Shown here piece after piece: positions 19,734-27,922 of a stretch of 64,000 nt of DNA. Each line of letters begins with the position of its first letter. Position 1 is the first letter of the stretch. The notes below the pieces were generated by a model, which was given only the letters and a program-made list of their open reading frames with translations, searched no databases and was not told where the DNA came from. The position numbers were made by a program, and so were the translations under genes. This DNA comes from Pseudomonas fulva (GTDB lineage: Bacteria > Pseudomonadota > Gammaproteobacteria > Pseudomonadales > Pseudomonadaceae). The stretch is from assembly GCF_023517795.1 (NCBI RefSeq), contig NZ_CP082928.1, positions 2,294,001 to 2,358,000 of the forward strand, written 5' to 3'.

Positions 19734-20408
19734 TCAACGCAGCGCCTCGATGCCGGCGGTTTTGCCGCCGAATTCGTCCATGGCGTCCAGCAGGGCGCCC
19801 CACAGGTAATGCGCGGATGCGCGATCACACAGCAGATGGAAGACCGGCAGCGCCGCGGTGCCGGCATTGACCACGATGGCGTTCAGGCGCGCCACCGAGG
19901 TCTGCACCACCGCGCCGAGCGGGAAGGCTTCTGCGCGCAGGTCGACGCCGCAGAGCTTGGCGAACAGCTCCGGCAGGTGCGCGCCGGTCAGGGCCAGCCA
20001 GGCGTGGCTGTCCTGGCGGGGCAGCAGGTAACTGGCCTGGTGCCCGTCGTAATGCCAGCCCGCCTCGTCAGCGGCGATGCGGGCGCCGCCGTCGGCCAGG
20101 CTGCCGAGCAGGAAGTACTCGGTCTGCGACAGGCGCAGCACCTGCTCGCCACTGCCTTGCAGGTAGGCCTGGTTGGGCCTGTCCGGCAGTTGATAGCCCT
20201 GGCTTTGCAGATAAGCCGCGCTGTCGGTACCACGGAAGCCGACCCGCGGCAGGTTGCTCAGGTCGATCAGCGCGCAGCGTTGCAATTGCTCGCCTTCGCC
20301 GGCGGAGCCGGCGACGAACAGCCGCTCGCCCAGCAGGGTCAGCGGCGCCGCGCGGTGCAGGTCATAAATGGGGCTGCGTTCAGCGTGGTCGCGAATGGTC
20401 AGGCTCAT
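19734..20408 (-). CDS. soxG: sarcosine oxidase / N-methylglutamate dehydrogenase gamma-type subunit (SoxG/MgdD)
   Basis: 224 residues. AGGAG lies 8 nt before the ATG at 20408; a GTG at 20414 is too close to it. It resembles the SoxG subunit, which caps the heterotetramer and has a GcvT-like fold (YFLLGSLADGG, HAWLALTGAHLPELFAKL). It is the last gene of purU-folD-soxB-soxD-soxA-soxG and starts 2 bp from the end of soxA. In this context it is likelier the MgdD subunit of N-methylglutamate dehydrogenase. Confidence 0.88.
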   Translation of the reverse strand: MSLTIRDHAERSPIYDLHRAAPLTLLGERLFVAGSAGEGEQLQRCALIDLSNLPRVGFRGTDSAAYLQSQGYQLPDRPNQAYLQGSGEQVLRLSQTEYFLLGSLADGGARIAADEAGWHYDGHQASYLLPRQDSHAWLALTGAHLPELFAKLCGVDLRAEAFPLGAVVQTSVARLNAIVVNAGTAALPVFHLLCDRASAHYLWGALLDAMDEFGGKTAGIEALR

Positions 20409-20410
20409 GA

Positions 20411-23308
20411 TCACAGCTCCTGGCGTTGGCTTTCGGGGTCGAAGAAGGGCAGTTGCACCACGGTGGCCTGGACGATTTCACCGCCCTCCACACGAATCGG
20501 AATCTGCATCCCCGGCGTGGCCTGGTCGGCGCCGGCGTAGGCCATGCCGATGATCGCGCCGACCGTCTCGGAGTATTCGCACGAGGTGACGTTGCCGGTG
20601 ATGTCCGGGCCGTTGAGGACAAGGTGGCCTTCCAGGGGTTTGCTTTTGCCTTTGGGCAGGGTGAAACCCACCAGCTTGCGCTTGAGGGGCTGCGCCTCGA
20701 GGATCTCGATGGTGCGCTTGCCGACGAAGAAGGGCTTCTTGCGGCCGATGGCCCAGCCCATGTCGATCTCGGCGGGGTGCGTCATGCCGTCGGTGTCCTG
20801 GCTGATGATCACGTGGCCTTTTTCAAGGCGCAGCAGGCGCTGGGTTTCCACCCCGAACGGGCGGATGTCGAAGGCTGCACCGGCTTCCATCAGCGCATCC
20901 CAGAGGTGTTCGCCGAAGCGTGCCGGCACGTGGATCTCGTAACCCAGTTCACCGACGAAACCAACGCGCAGCAACCGCGCCGGAACCCCGGCGACCTTGC
21001 CTTCGCGCACGCCGAGGTAAGGGAAACCTTCGGGCGACAAATCGACGTCGCTGCAGACCTTTTCCAGCACCTGGCGCGACAGCGGGCCGGCCAGGTTGAC
21101 TGCGGCGAAGGCGGCGCTGACGTTGGCGATGTCGACGTTCAGGCGCCACTGCGCGTTCCATTTGAGCATGCTGCGGTACACGCGATCCACGCCGCTGGTG
21201 GTCGCCGATACGTAGAAGTGCTGTTCGCTCAGGCGGCAGGCCACGCCGTCGTCGATCACCACGCCGTCCTCGGCGGTCATCAGCGCGTAGCGGGTACGGC
21301 CGATGGCGAGCTTCTTGAAGCCGAAGGTGTACAGGCGCTCCAGCAGCTCGGCGGCATCCGGGCCGCGCACATCGAGGCCGCCCAGGGTGGAGACATCGAT
21401 CAGGCCGACCTTTTCGCGCACATGGCGGGCTTCTGCCTGCATGCAGGCTTCACGGTCTTCGGCCTTGCCGTAGAAGGCCGGGCGCTGCCACACGCCTGCG
21501 GGCATCAGCTTGGCACCGAGCTCGACGTGGCGCTGGTGCATGGCGGTCTGCCGATAGGGGTCGAAGCCGCGCCCGGCGATGTGCGCCAGTTTTTCCGCCG
21601 AGAACGGTGGGCGGGCCGTGGTCACCCCGGTTTCGCTGACGCTGCGGCCAGTGGCATCGGCCACCAGGCGCGCTGTGGGCAGCGCCGAGTGGCGGCCTTG
21701 GGACGGCCCCATGCCGACGGTGGAGAAGCGCTTGACCAGTTGCACGTCGCGATAGCCGTGACGGGTGGCGTTGACGATGTCCTTGATCTGCAGGTCTTCG
21801 TCGAAGTCGACGAATTCCTTGCCTTGCGGATGGGCGAAGATCGGCCAGGGAAAGTTGACCCGGCTGTCGTCCTTGTCCGCGCCGGTTACCGCCGTGACCT
21901 GCAGACCGAGGTCGGCGAGGGCTTCGTTGGCGGCCCGCTGGCCATCGGCCAGGACGCGCTGCAGATCGTGCCGACCATTCACCGAACCGGCCACGCGCAG
22001 AATCTTCGGTAGGTTGTGAATCGAGAATGCCGCGTGTTCGTCGGCGTAGCGCAGGCTGCCGCCGGCCTGGCAAAGCAGCTGATACACCGGCATATAACCG
22101 GCGGACATGCACAGCAGGTCGCAGTCGATTCGCATGCTGGCCTCGGCCACCTTGCCTTGCCCATTGATACGCCTGACCTCGACGGCGCTGAGGTGGCGGG
22201 TGTTCTTGCCGGCGAACGCTTCATAGACGGTGTGGCCGGCGTGGCAGGCAATGCCATTGGCTTGCACGGCGCTGATCAGGCTTGAGGTGTCGCTGCGCGC
22301 GCGCATGTCGACCACCGCGGCGACCTCCACCCCGGCCTCGAACAGGTCGAGCGCGGCCAGGTAGCCGTCGTCGTTGCCGGTCAGTACCACCGCGCGTTTG
22401 CCCGGTTTGACCGCGTACAGTCGCATCAGCCGCTGGGCGGCGCTGGTCAGCATCACGCCGGGCAGGTCGTTGTTGCGGAAGATCACCGGCTGGTCGAAGG
22501 AGCCGCTGGCGACGATGCACTGCCTGGCGCGTACCTTGTACAGCCGGTTGCCCTGGATCACCGGCAGGTAGTTGTCGGCGAACCAGGCGTTGCAGATCGC
22601 CGACTCGAGCACGCGGATATTGGCATGGCCCTGCACCGCACTGACCAGCTCTTCACGCAAGCCCATGGCGGCATTGGCATCGAGGCCGAAACGGGCGTAA
22701 GTCAGCGAGCCGCCGAGCACCGGGTTCTGTTCGATCAGTAGCACCTTGGCACCGCCGTTGGCGGCGTGCAGGGCCGCGGCCAGGCCGGCGGGGCCGGAAC
22801 CGACCACCGCCAGGTCGCAGAACAGGTAGGCCTTGTCGTGGTAGGTCGGCTCGAACTTCAGGTCGAGCACGCCGAGGCCTGCTTTCTTGCGGATCAGCGG
22901 TTCCCAGCGTTTCCACATGCCCTTGGGTTTGTAGAAGGCGCGGTAGTAGAAGCCTACCGGCATGAACTTGGAGAACGCGCCGAGAATTGCGTCGCGATCC
23001 TTTTCCAGGCTGCCGTTGACATTCTGCGGCGTCACGGTCATGCCCGCCGCCAGCGGGTATTCGTCCGCCAGCACGTTGGGTTCGTGCGGCAGTTGCACCA
23101 GGGTATTGGCGTCTTGGCCGGCCATGGTCAGCGGGCCACGCGGGCGGTGGTATTTGAACGAGCGCGACAGCAGCCAGCGGCCGTCGGCGGCCAGGGCGCT
23201 GGCGATGGTATCGCCGGCAAAGCCCTGGCAGGTGTTGCCGTCGAAGCTGAAGGTCAGCGGCTTGTTGCGGTCGATCAACAACCCCATGGGAGCGGGCAGG
23301 CGATTCAT
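20411..23308 (-). CDS. soxA: sarcosine oxidase / N-methylglutamate dehydrogenase alpha-type subunit (SoxA/MgdC)
   Basis: 965 residues, the standard SoxA length. It has an N-terminal ferredoxin-like domain (LTFSFDGNTCQGFAGDTIAS), then a dinucleotide-binding fold (VVGSGPAGLAAALHAANGG), and from about 580 a GcvT/aminomethyltransferase domain that binds tetrahydrofolate (VGLIDVSTLGGLDVRG). The N-methyl group removed by the beta subunit is captured here as 5,10-methylene-tetrahydrofolate. The ATG overlaps the soxD stop by 4 bp. The neighbouring gmaS/mgs operon suggests that N-methylglutamate, and not sarcosine, is the substrate. Confidence 0.93.
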   Translation of the reverse strand: MNRLPAPMGLLIDRNKPLTFSFDGNTCQGFAGDTIASALAADGRWLLSRSFKYHRPRGPLTMAGQDANTLVQLPHEPNVLADEYPLAAGMTVTPQNVNGSLEKDRDAILGAFSKFMPVGFYYRAFYKPKGMWKRWEPLIRKKAGLGVLDLKFEPTYHDKAYLFCDLAVVGSGPAGLAAALHAANGGAKVLLIEQNPVLGGSLTYARFGLDANAAMGLREELVSAVQGHANIRVLESAICNAWFADNYLPVIQGNRLYKVRARQCIVASGSFDQPVIFRNNDLPGVMLTSAAQRLMRLYAVKPGKRAVVLTGNDDGYLAALDLFEAGVEVAAVVDMRARSDTSSLISAVQANGIACHAGHTVYEAFAGKNTRHLSAVEVRRINGQGKVAEASMRIDCDLLCMSAGYMPVYQLLCQAGGSLRYADEHAAFSIHNLPKILRVAGSVNGRHDLQRVLADGQRAANEALADLGLQVTAVTGADKDDSRVNFPWPIFAHPQGKEFVDFDEDLQIKDIVNATRHGYRDVQLVKRFSTVGMGPSQGRHSALPTARLVADATGRSVSETGVTTARPPFSAEKLAHIAGRGFDPYRQTAMHQRHVELGAKLMPAGVWQRPAFYGKAEDREACMQAEARHVREKVGLIDVSTLGGLDVRGPDAAELLERLYTFGFKKLAIGRTRYALMTAEDGVVIDDGVACRLSEQHFYVSATTSGVDRVYRSMLKWNAQWRLNVDIANVSAAFAAVNLAGPLSRQVLEKVCSDVDLSPEGFPYLGVREGKVAGVPARLLRVGFVGELGYEIHVPARFGEHLWDALMEAGAAFDIRPFGVETQRLLRLEKGHVIISQDTDGMTHPAEIDMGWAIGRKKPFFVGKRTIEILEAQPLKRKLVGFTLPKGKSKPLEGHLVLNGPDITGNVTSCEYSETVGAIIGMAYAGADQATPGMQIPIRVEGGEIVQATVVQLPFFDPESQRQEL

Positions 23309-23601
23309 TGGGCAGCCTCCGGGGCGGCGAAGTCGACACGCCGATTGAACAGTTCACGAGGGTCGAAGGTGCGCAGGATTTCGTCGCTGCCGGTGTGGCG
23401 CTCGACCAGAAACCAGTAGCTGGACGCCGTGTGCATCCACCATTCGGTGACCACGCCGAGCAGGTTCTCGCTGTTGAACACGTAGTCGGCCCATTCGGCG
23501 ACGCTGCAGGTCGTCGGGTCGGGCATGTGCTTGAGTTCGCCGCCGTAGGTGAATTCGCTGATGTTGCGCGGCCCGTTGAGCGGGCAAGTCATGATCTTCA
23601 T
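23305..23601 (-). CDS. soxD: sarcosine oxidase / N-methylglutamate dehydrogenase delta-type subunit (SoxD/MgdB)
   Basis: 98 residues with a SoxD-like pattern (SEFTYGGE, W-x-DYVFNSEN, TEWWMH). Classical SoxD binds zinc through a CPxCG pair and a later HxxGC motif. Here the first motif is CPLNG with a single cysteine, and the second reads HTASS, so the zinc site appears lost. That divergence fits an orthologue with another substrate. It overlaps soxA by 4 bp and follows soxB by 13 bp. Confidence 0.9.
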   Translation of the reverse strand: MKIMTCPLNGPRNISEFTYGGELKHMPDPTTCSVAEWADYVFNSENLLGVVTEWWMHTASSYWFLVERHTGSDEILRTFDPRELFNRRVDFAAPEAAQ

Positions 23602-23614
23602 TGGCTATAACCCG

Positions 23615-24856
23615 TCAGTGGCTGGCCGCCGTGGCGCCCATTTCGTTGACCTGCTGGAAGCGACTGAAGCGATCCAGGCCGAACGGCGCGATCAGCTCCG
23701 GCACTTTGCCGCCGCTGGCGACCAGCTCGGCCATGGTCTTGCCGCATATCGGTGTGGCCTTGAAGCCCCAGGTGCCCCAGCCGGCATCGAGGTAGTAACC
23801 GTCGATCGGCGACAAGCCCATGATCGGGCTGTAGTCGGGCGTCATGTCGGTGATGCCGGCCCACTGACGCATCAGCTTGGCGCCCGCCATGAACGGGAAC
23901 ATCTCGACGGCCGAGGCCAGCAGGCTTTCCTTGAGGTCCAGGGTCGAGCGAGTGTTGTACAGCGGGTAGGGGTCGGAACCGCCGCCGAAAACGATCTCGC
24001 CACGGCTGGTCTGCTGCACGTAGCAATGCAGGGCCGAGGAGCTCACCAGCGGATCGAGGAACGGCTTGAACGGCTGGGTGACCATCGCCTGCAGCGGGTA
24101 GGTATGGATCGGCGCCTTGATCTTCAGTTTGTTCATTAGCAGCGAGCTGGTACCGGCCACCGCCTGCACCACACAACCACAGGCGATGGTGCCGCGATTG
24201 GTCTGCACCGCGCGAATGCGTCCGCCTTCGACGACGAAGTCCTGCACCTCGGTGAGCTGGTGGATTTCCACCCCGCGTTTGGCCGCGCCCTTGGCGTAGC
24301 CCCAGGCCACGGCATCGTGGCGAGCGGTGCCGCCGTCGATGTGCCAGAGGCCTGCCAGCACCGGGATATGGCCGGGGTCGAGGTTGAGGCTCGGCACCAG
24401 TTCGCGGATCTGCTGGCGGTCGATCATCTCGGTGCGTCCGCCAAAGTGCTTGTTCACCTCCGCGCGCTGGCGGAAAGCGCGCACGGTGGCGTCGGTATGG
24501 GCCAGGGTGAGCTGGCCACGGTGCGAATACATGATGTTGAAGTCGAACTCGTTGGAGAGGTTCTCGAACATCCGCACCGATTCGATATAGAACTTCACAC
24601 CTTCGCTGGTCAGGTAGTTGGAGCGGATCACTGCGGTGTTGCGCGCGGTGTTGCCGCCTCCCAGATAACCCTTCTCCAGCACCGCGATGTTGCTGATGCC
24701 GTGGTATTTGGACAGGTAGTAGGCGGTGGCCAGGCCATGCCCGCCGGCGCCAATGATCACCACGTCATAGGAGGCTTTCAGCTCCTTGGAGGCGGGCAGG
24801 TCGACCTCGACGGGATACTCCGACGACAGGCCGTATTTGAGCAGCGAGAAAGGCAT
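23615..24856 (-). CDS. soxB: sarcosine oxidase / N-methylglutamate dehydrogenase beta-type subunit (SoxB/MgdA)
   Basis: 413 residues from the ATG at 24856 (MPFSLLKYG). The FAD-binding fold GAGGHGLATAYYLSKYHG lies at about 37-55, and the DAO-type core carries the GNTARNT segment for flavin attachment. This subunit holds the site that oxidises the N-methyl amine. The start overlaps the folD stop, indicating coupled translation. SoxB and MgdA are close homologues, and only context separates them here. Confidence 0.93.
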   Translation of the reverse strand: MPFSLLKYGLSSEYPVEVDLPASKELKASYDVVIIGAGGHGLATAYYLSKYHGISNIAVLEKGYLGGGNTARNTAVIRSNYLTSEGVKFYIESVRMFENLSNEFDFNIMYSHRGQLTLAHTDATVRAFRQRAEVNKHFGGRTEMIDRQQIRELVPSLNLDPGHIPVLAGLWHIDGGTARHDAVAWGYAKGAAKRGVEIHQLTEVQDFVVEGGRIRAVQTNRGTIACGCVVQAVAGTSSLLMNKLKIKAPIHTYPLQAMVTQPFKPFLDPLVSSSALHCYVQQTSRGEIVFGGGSDPYPLYNTRSTLDLKESLLASAVEMFPFMAGAKLMRQWAGITDMTPDYSPIMGLSPIDGYYLDAGWGTWGFKATPICGKTMAELVASGGKVPELIAPFGLDRFSRFQQVNEMGATAASH

Positions 24857-25734
24857 CAGCGAGCCTCCTGAATGGCCTGCCCGGTCTGCTGACGGGCGGC
24901 GAGTACGGTGTTGTGCATCAGCAGGGCGATGGTCATCGGGCCGACGCCACCGGGTACCGGGGTGATGGCCGCGGCCACCGGTTGCACGGCGGCGAAATCC
25001 ACATCCCCGACCAGGCGACTTCTGCCGTCCTCGTCGATACGGTTGATGCCGACGTCGATCACCACGGCACCGGGTTTTATCCAGCCTGCATCGATCATTC
25101 TCGGGCGGCCGACGGCGGCGATCACGATGTCGGCCTGGCGGCACAGCGTCTGCGGCTCGAGGCTGCGCGAGTGCAGTACGCTGACGCTGCAATTGGCCGC
25201 CAGCAGCAACGCGGCCATCGGCTTGCCGACGATGTTCGAACGGCCGACCACCACGGCGTGCTTGCCGGACAGATCGCCCAGGGTGTCACGCAGCAGGCGC
25301 ATGCAGCCGGCTGGCGTGCAGGGCGTCAACACCGGGCGGCCCTGGCTGAGGCCGCCGACGTTCTCGCTGTGGAAACCGTCGACGTCCTTGGCCGGGTCGA
25401 TGGCCTGCAGCACGCGCACTTCGTCGATATGTTCGGGCAGCGGCAACTGCACCAGAATGCCGTGCACGGCCGGGTCGGCGTTCAGCGTGGCGACCACCGC
25501 CAGCACCTCATCGGCACTGGCTGCGGCCGACAGGCGATATTCGAGCGAACGGATACCCACTTCCCCGGCACGCAGCACCTTGTTGCGCACGTACACGTGG
25601 CTGGCCGGATCGTCACCCACCAGCACCACGGCCAGTGCCGGTTCGAGGCCCTGGGCATGCAGTTGCGCGACTTCTGCCTTCACCTCGGCGAGCACCCGGG
25701 CGGCCGCGGCCTTGCCGTCGATCAACGTGCTCAT
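24856..25734 (-). CDS. folD: bifunctional methylenetetrahydrofolate dehydrogenase / methenyltetrahydrofolate cyclohydrolase
   Basis: 292 residues. Family motifs are visible: [14 protein letters not shown] containing the catalytic Tyr and Lys, [25 protein letters not shown] for NADP binding, and [11 protein letters not shown] near the C-terminus. It oxidises 5,10-methylene-H4F to 10-formyl-H4F. Its place between purU and the oxidase genes shows a dedicated C1-oxidation role, a paralogue of the housekeeping folD that should be elsewhere in the genome. Confidence 0.95.
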   Translation of the reverse strand: MSTLIDGKAAAARVLAEVKAEVAQLHAQGLEPALAVVLVGDDPASHVYVRNKVLRAGEVGIRSLEYRLSAAASADEVLAVVATLNADPAVHGILVQLPLPEHIDEVRVLQAIDPAKDVDGFHSENVGGLSQGRPVLTPCTPAGCMRLLRDTLGDLSGKHAVVVGRSNIVGKPMAALLLAANCSVSVLHSRSLEPQTLCRQADIVIAAVGRPRMIDAGWIKPGAVVIDVGINRIDEDGRSRLVGDVDFAAVQPVAAAITPVPGGVGPMTIALLMHNTVLAARQQTGQAIQEAR

Positions 25735-26597
25735 CGGAAGATCACCGTGCGGTCGCCGTTGAGGAATACGCGGTGTTCGGTGTGGTACTTGACCGCCCGC
25801 GACAGCGCCACGGTTTCGGTATCGCGGCCGATGGCGACCAGGTCGTCAGGCTTCAGAGCGTGATCCACGCGCTGCACTGCCTGCTCGATGATCGGCCCCT
25901 CGTCGAGGTCCGACGTGACGTAGTGGGCGGTGGCGCCGATCAGCTTCACGCCGCGCTCGAAGGCCTGGTGATAGGGCTTGGCTCCCTTGAAGCCGGGCAG
26001 GAAGGAGTGATGGATATTGATCGCCCGGCCCGCCAGCTGCTTGCACAGGTTGTTGGAAAGAATCTGCATGTAGCGCGCCAAGACCACCAGCTCGGTGCCG
26101 GTTTCATCGACGATCTTCATCAGCTCGGCTTCCTGAGCGGTCTTGCTCTCCTTGGTCACCGGCAGATAGACGAAACGGATGCCCTCGCGCTCGGCCATGG
26201 GCCGCAGGTCGAGGTGGTTGGACACGATGGCGGTGATCTCCATGTTCAGCTCGCCCTTCTGGTGGCGGTAGAGCAGGTCGGCCAGGCAATGGTCGAACTT
26301 GCTGACCATCAGCAGGACGCGCATCGGCTTGCTGGTGCTGAACAAGCCCCAGGTCATGTCGAAGGCGCCGGCTACGGCGGCAAAGCCTTCCTCGATCTTC
26401 GCCAGGTCATCGGTCACGCCCGTATTGAAGCGGAACACCGCACGCATGAAGAAGGTGCTGCTGACCTCGTCATCGAACTGCGACATCTCGCTGATGTAGC
26501 ACTGATGCTCGGCAAGAAACGACGCCACCGCGGCGACGATGCCCGATGTGGCCGGGCAACTGATCTTGATCACGTACTGGTTCTGGGCGTGCTGCAT
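25731..26597 (-). CDS. purU: formyltetrahydrofolate deformylase
   Basis: 288 residues. An N-terminal ACT domain (about 8-85) precedes the formyltransferase-like hydrolase domain with [19 protein letters not shown] and SDLDEGPII. It hydrolyses 10-formyl-H4F to formate and free H4F, regenerating the acceptor used by the oxidase. It is the first gene of the minus-strand operon and overlaps folD by 4 bp. The promoter must lie in the A/T-rich interval upstream. Confidence 0.95.
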   Translation of the reverse strand: MQHAQNQYVIKISCPATSGIVAAVASFLAEHQCYISEMSQFDDEVSSTFFMRAVFRFNTGVTDDLAKIEEGFAAVAGAFDMTWGLFSTSKPMRVLLMVSKFDHCLADLLYRHQKGELNMEITAIVSNHLDLRPMAEREGIRFVYLPVTKESKTAQEAELMKIVDETGTELVVLARYMQILSNNLCKQLAGRAINIHHSFLPGFKGAKPYHQAFERGVKLIGATAHYVTSDLDEGPIIEQAVQRVDHALKPDDLVAIGRDTETVALSRAVKYHTEHRVFLNGDRTVIFR

Positions 26598-26648
26598 GTC
26601 GGATCCTCGGAACGGTCAGCGGCAGGATTTTTATGGGTGAATGCATTG

Positions 26649-26679
26649 TTCGCCTATGAATATATTTTCGTGTGGCGAA
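26649..26679. promoter_or_regulatory. candidate operator upstream of the purU-folD-sox operon
   Basis: TTCGCC and GGCGAA arms 19 bp apart enclose TATGAATATATTTTCG. Nearly the same core occurs just upstream of the XRE-cupin gene (27698-27714), suggesting a shared regulator. Confidence 0.45.
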
Positions 26680-26960
26680 TCTAATTTTCTTGATGGTGAT
26701 TTTTATAAGCGGATGACGTATGCGTGTCTATGCCTTTTGGGAATTTATTTATCCTCACAGGAATTTATGGGGTATGTCGCGAGGATGATGGCGATGACGT
26801 CATCAGTGTTGGCGTCAGGTCGCGGGTTATCTTGGGGGCGAGAAAAAAGAAGGTGGCATGGCGCCCTCAGCTATCCCAGCTCTGTTCGATCTGGAGGGCG
26901 CGCGCTGCAAGAGAAGAAGGGTATTGAGAGCGATGTGGGCTGTCGAAAGGCAGAAGCAGA

Positions 26961-27038
26961 CGTAGGGTGGATGACGCTCTTTTCATCCACAATTGCGATC
27001 GCACAGTGGTGGACGGGTGAAGCGTCGTCCACCCTACG
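26961..27038. repeat. palindromic intergenic repeat, family A copy 1
   Basis: 78 bp beginning CGTAGGGTGGA and ending TCCACCCTACG, with internal TTGCGATCGCA. Other copies are at 50096-50173, 53709-53800 and 62505-62582. Confidence 0.8.
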
Positions 27039-27080
27039 AGAGGCCGCTCTGGCCTTACAGCCGCTGAATGAATATGGCCT

Positions 27081-27680
27081 TCACTCTTTGCCGTAATTCA
27101 TGATCGACAGCAGGCGGATCGGTACCTGGATCAGCTGTTCCGGGCCGTGGGGGACTTCGGCGTCGAAAGTCAGGCTGTCGCCGGCCTGCATGGCATAGAG
27201 CTGGTTGCCGTGGCGGTAGACCAGTTCGCCTTCGAGCAGGTGCAGGAATTCGGTGCCCGGGTGGGAGAAGGTCGGAAACTCCTCGCTGGCATCGTCCATG
27301 CTGACCATATAGGCCTCAAAGCTCTTCTTCGGCCCGCGGGTATGGTTCAGCAGGTGATAGGTGTGGCCTTTCTCGGTCCCGCGGCGCACCACCTCCAGGC
27401 CTTCATCGGCTTTCACCAGCAGCGCCCCGCTGCCTTGCTGGTCGTATTGGCTGAACAGCTTGGACATCGGCATGCCCAGCACGTCGCACAGGCGGCTGAG
27501 TGTTTCGAGGCTGGTGGATACTTGGGCATTCTCGATCTTGCTGAGCATGCCCTGGCTGATGCCGGCGATGCGGGCGACCTCGGCGATCTTCAATTCTTGG
27601 GCCAGACGTTGACGGCGAATCTGCATGCCCAGGTACTGTTCCAGTTTCAAACGAGGGGGGGCGTCTTTAATTTCACTCAT
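27081..27680 (-). CDS. XRE-family regulator with C-terminal cupin domain
   Basis: 199 residues. It has a helix-turn-helix of the XRE type at about 15-70 (AEVARIAGISQGMLSKIENAQ) and a cupin sensor domain at about 120-195 (LEGELVYRHGNQLY, GDSLTFDAEVPHGPEQL). This class (PuuR/SutR-like) controls nitrogen and amine catabolism. The gene sits between the two operons of the methylamine pathway and is divergent from gmaS, making it the best candidate for a pathway-specific regulator. Confidence 0.92.
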   Translation of the reverse strand: MSEIKDAPPRLKLEQYLGMQIRRQRLAQELKIAEVARIAGISQGMLSKIENAQVSTSLETLSRLCDVLGMPMSKLFSQYDQQGSGALLVKADEGLEVVRRGTEKGHTYHLLNHTRGPKKSFEAYMVSMDDASEEFPTFSHPGTEFLHLLEGELVYRHGNQLYAMQAGDSLTFDAEVPHGPEQLIQVPIRLLSIMNYGKE

Positions 27681-27697
27681 ACGGACCGTTTTCTAAA

Positions 27698-27714
27698 TAT
27701 GAATATTAATTTCG
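27698..27714. promoter_or_regulatory. candidate XRE-cupin operator (autoregulatory)
   Basis: TATGAATATTAATTTCG, 18 bp upstream of the XRE start, differs from the element upstream of purU (26655-26670) by one base and one insertion. Confidence 0.45.
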
Positions 27715-27845
27715 CACCAGGAATTGGCTCGGTTGCGTCGTAATGGTGCAGGCTGCAGCCAAAAGTTCCTGCTATGAAAGCATTTTTATTCTTTATAGAG
27801 GACAAAACCTGGGTTTTGTGGGCTGTCAGTGGCGGGTTTTGCGAG

Positions 27846-27862
27846 TTGGCAAGCTGATTGCA
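27846..27862 (+). promoter_or_regulatory. sigma-54 (RpoN) promoter of the gmaS-mgs operon
   Basis: TTGGCAAGCTGATTGCA has GG (27848-27849) and GC (27860-27861) spaced by 10 bp. The predicted start near 27873 leaves a 50-nt leader before the ATG at 27923. It implies nitrogen control of methylamine use through an NtrC-type activator. Confidence 0.75.
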
Positions 27863-27922
27863 TTCTTATTGGGAAAGTTAATTTCCTAATTGGAATAATT
27901 GGCGGTCAACAGGAGACACGTG

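Larger units (their letters stand above)
26598..27080. other. gene-free A/T-rich interval with the purU operon promoter and a repeat
   Basis: 483 bp. The part next to purU (about 26625-26760) is clearly richer in A/T than its surroundings and contains an inverted repeat (26649-26679). The distal part carries a family A repeat (26961-27038). An open frame on the plus strand (26641-27096) has no recognisable protein character and is discounted. Confidence 0.6.

Noticed and set aside
18025-19809. Open frame of nearly 600 codons on the plus strand
   Set aside because: It runs opposite the cardiolipin synthase and IclR genes, both with unmistakable motifs. It has low-complexity composition and no ribosome site.
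19734-24856. Simple reading as sarcosine oxidase of glycine betaine catabolism
   Set aside because: No glyA, gbcAB, dgcAB or formaldehyde dehydrogenase gene accompanies it, and gmaS/mgsABC face the operon. The sarcosine role is not excluded biochemically but is the weaker explanation.
26641-27096. Plus-strand frame in the purU upstream interval
   Set aside because: It passes through an intergenic repeat and A/T-rich promoter-like DNA, with no family resemblance and no ribosome site.
27714-27750. GCACCA and TGGTGCA as an NtrC enhancer of gmaS
   Set aside because: The half sites are 24 bp apart, far wider than the few base pairs between NtrC half sites. They are kept only as a possible coincidence.
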